DNA of 48,282 nucleotides from Pseudarthrobacter sulfonivorans. Lineage in GTDB: Bacteria; Actinomycetota; Actinomycetes; Actinomycetales; Micrococcaceae. This document shows positions 48,273 to 48,282 of this stretch, piece after piece (position 1 is the stretch's first letter; each line of letters opens with the position of its first letter). Position numbers and translations under genes: made by a program. The notes below the pieces were generated by a model. It ran no database searches, was not told the origin of the DNA, and worked only from the letters and a program-made list of their open reading frames with translations. The stretch is taken from contig NZ_JACXBW010000025.1 in NCBI RefSeq assembly GCF_014712225.1, forward strand, positions 1 to 48,282, read 5' to 3'.

Positions 48273-48282
48273 GCACCCCGCA

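Noticed and set aside
1..48282. CRISPR arrays, phage genes, insertion sequences, rRNA operons
   Set aside because: No regularly spaced repeats, integrase, transposase or rRNA segments were found on reading both strands. The only repeats are the short palindromic and tandem ones listed.

Overview
The window is a high-GC actinobacterial chromosome segment, most likely from Arthrobacter, Pseudarthrobacter or a close relative. The signs are dense GC3-biased genes, frequent GTG/TTG starts, ATGA and TGATG overlaps, several probably leaderless promoters, and a complete catabolic beta-ketoadipate operon under IclR-family regulators. No rRNA, tRNA, CRISPR array, phage or insertion sequence is visible.

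Layout. (1) Positions 1-2850: the first codons of a leftward gene, a 0.6 kb regulatory gap with two GlnR-like boxes exactly 80 bp apart, then an APC-family permease translationally coupled to an IclR regulator. (2) 2965-7795: thymidine kinase, the leftward group FUSC exporter / IclR regulator / 4-hydroxybenzoate hydroxylase (pobA), and an ACT-domain protein. (3) 7858-11777: a diacylglycerol-kinase-like enzyme and the three-subunit proton-translocating transhydrogenase. (4) 11918-25104: the centrepiece, a leftward shikimate/protocatechuate operon qsuD-qsuB-pcaHGBDC-pcaFIJ with pcaR at its end. A second IclR regulator and a divergent MHS-type MFS transporter lie at its head. Together these can import shikimate or quinate, convert it through 3-dehydroshikimate to protocatechuate, cleave the ring, and deliver succinyl-CoA and acetyl-CoA; pobA feeds 4-hydroxybenzoate into the same route. 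(5) 25222-28972: LigC-type DNA ligase, small hypothetical proteins, and a BNR-propeller gene coupled to a MoaD/ThiS-like protein. (6) 29260-30847: a secreted proline-rich surface protein with a non-LPXTG sorting-like tail, next to a class F sortase. (7) 30871-35955: a GntR regulator divergent from MatC-like transporter / CaiB-BaiF CoA-transferase / fused AccD-AccA-like carboxyltransferase, a candidate unusual malonate (or similar dicarboxylate) degradation system. (8) 36031-39939: universal stress protein, a candidate small RNA with a strong terminator, and csoR-copZ-copA copper defence with twin CsoR operators. (9) 39970-48272: DUF2277 protein, orphan WXG100 protein, EamA exporter with divergent CGNR regulator, GT2 glycosyltransferase coupled to a GMC oxidoreductase, two small membrane proteins, a MATE exporter and DoxX.

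Structure that gene calls do not explain includes a palindromic intergenic repeat family (7795-7844, 15402-15467, and a half copy at 39951), small tandem duplications covering two stop codons, paired IclR operators around pobA, and a PcaR/PcaU-like motif shared by the pca operon and transporter control regions. The best candidates for undescribed biology are the CoA-transferase plus fused carboxyltransferase operon and the sortase F/surface-protein pair. All functional assignments come from reading the translated sequences against remembered family features; no database search was run.
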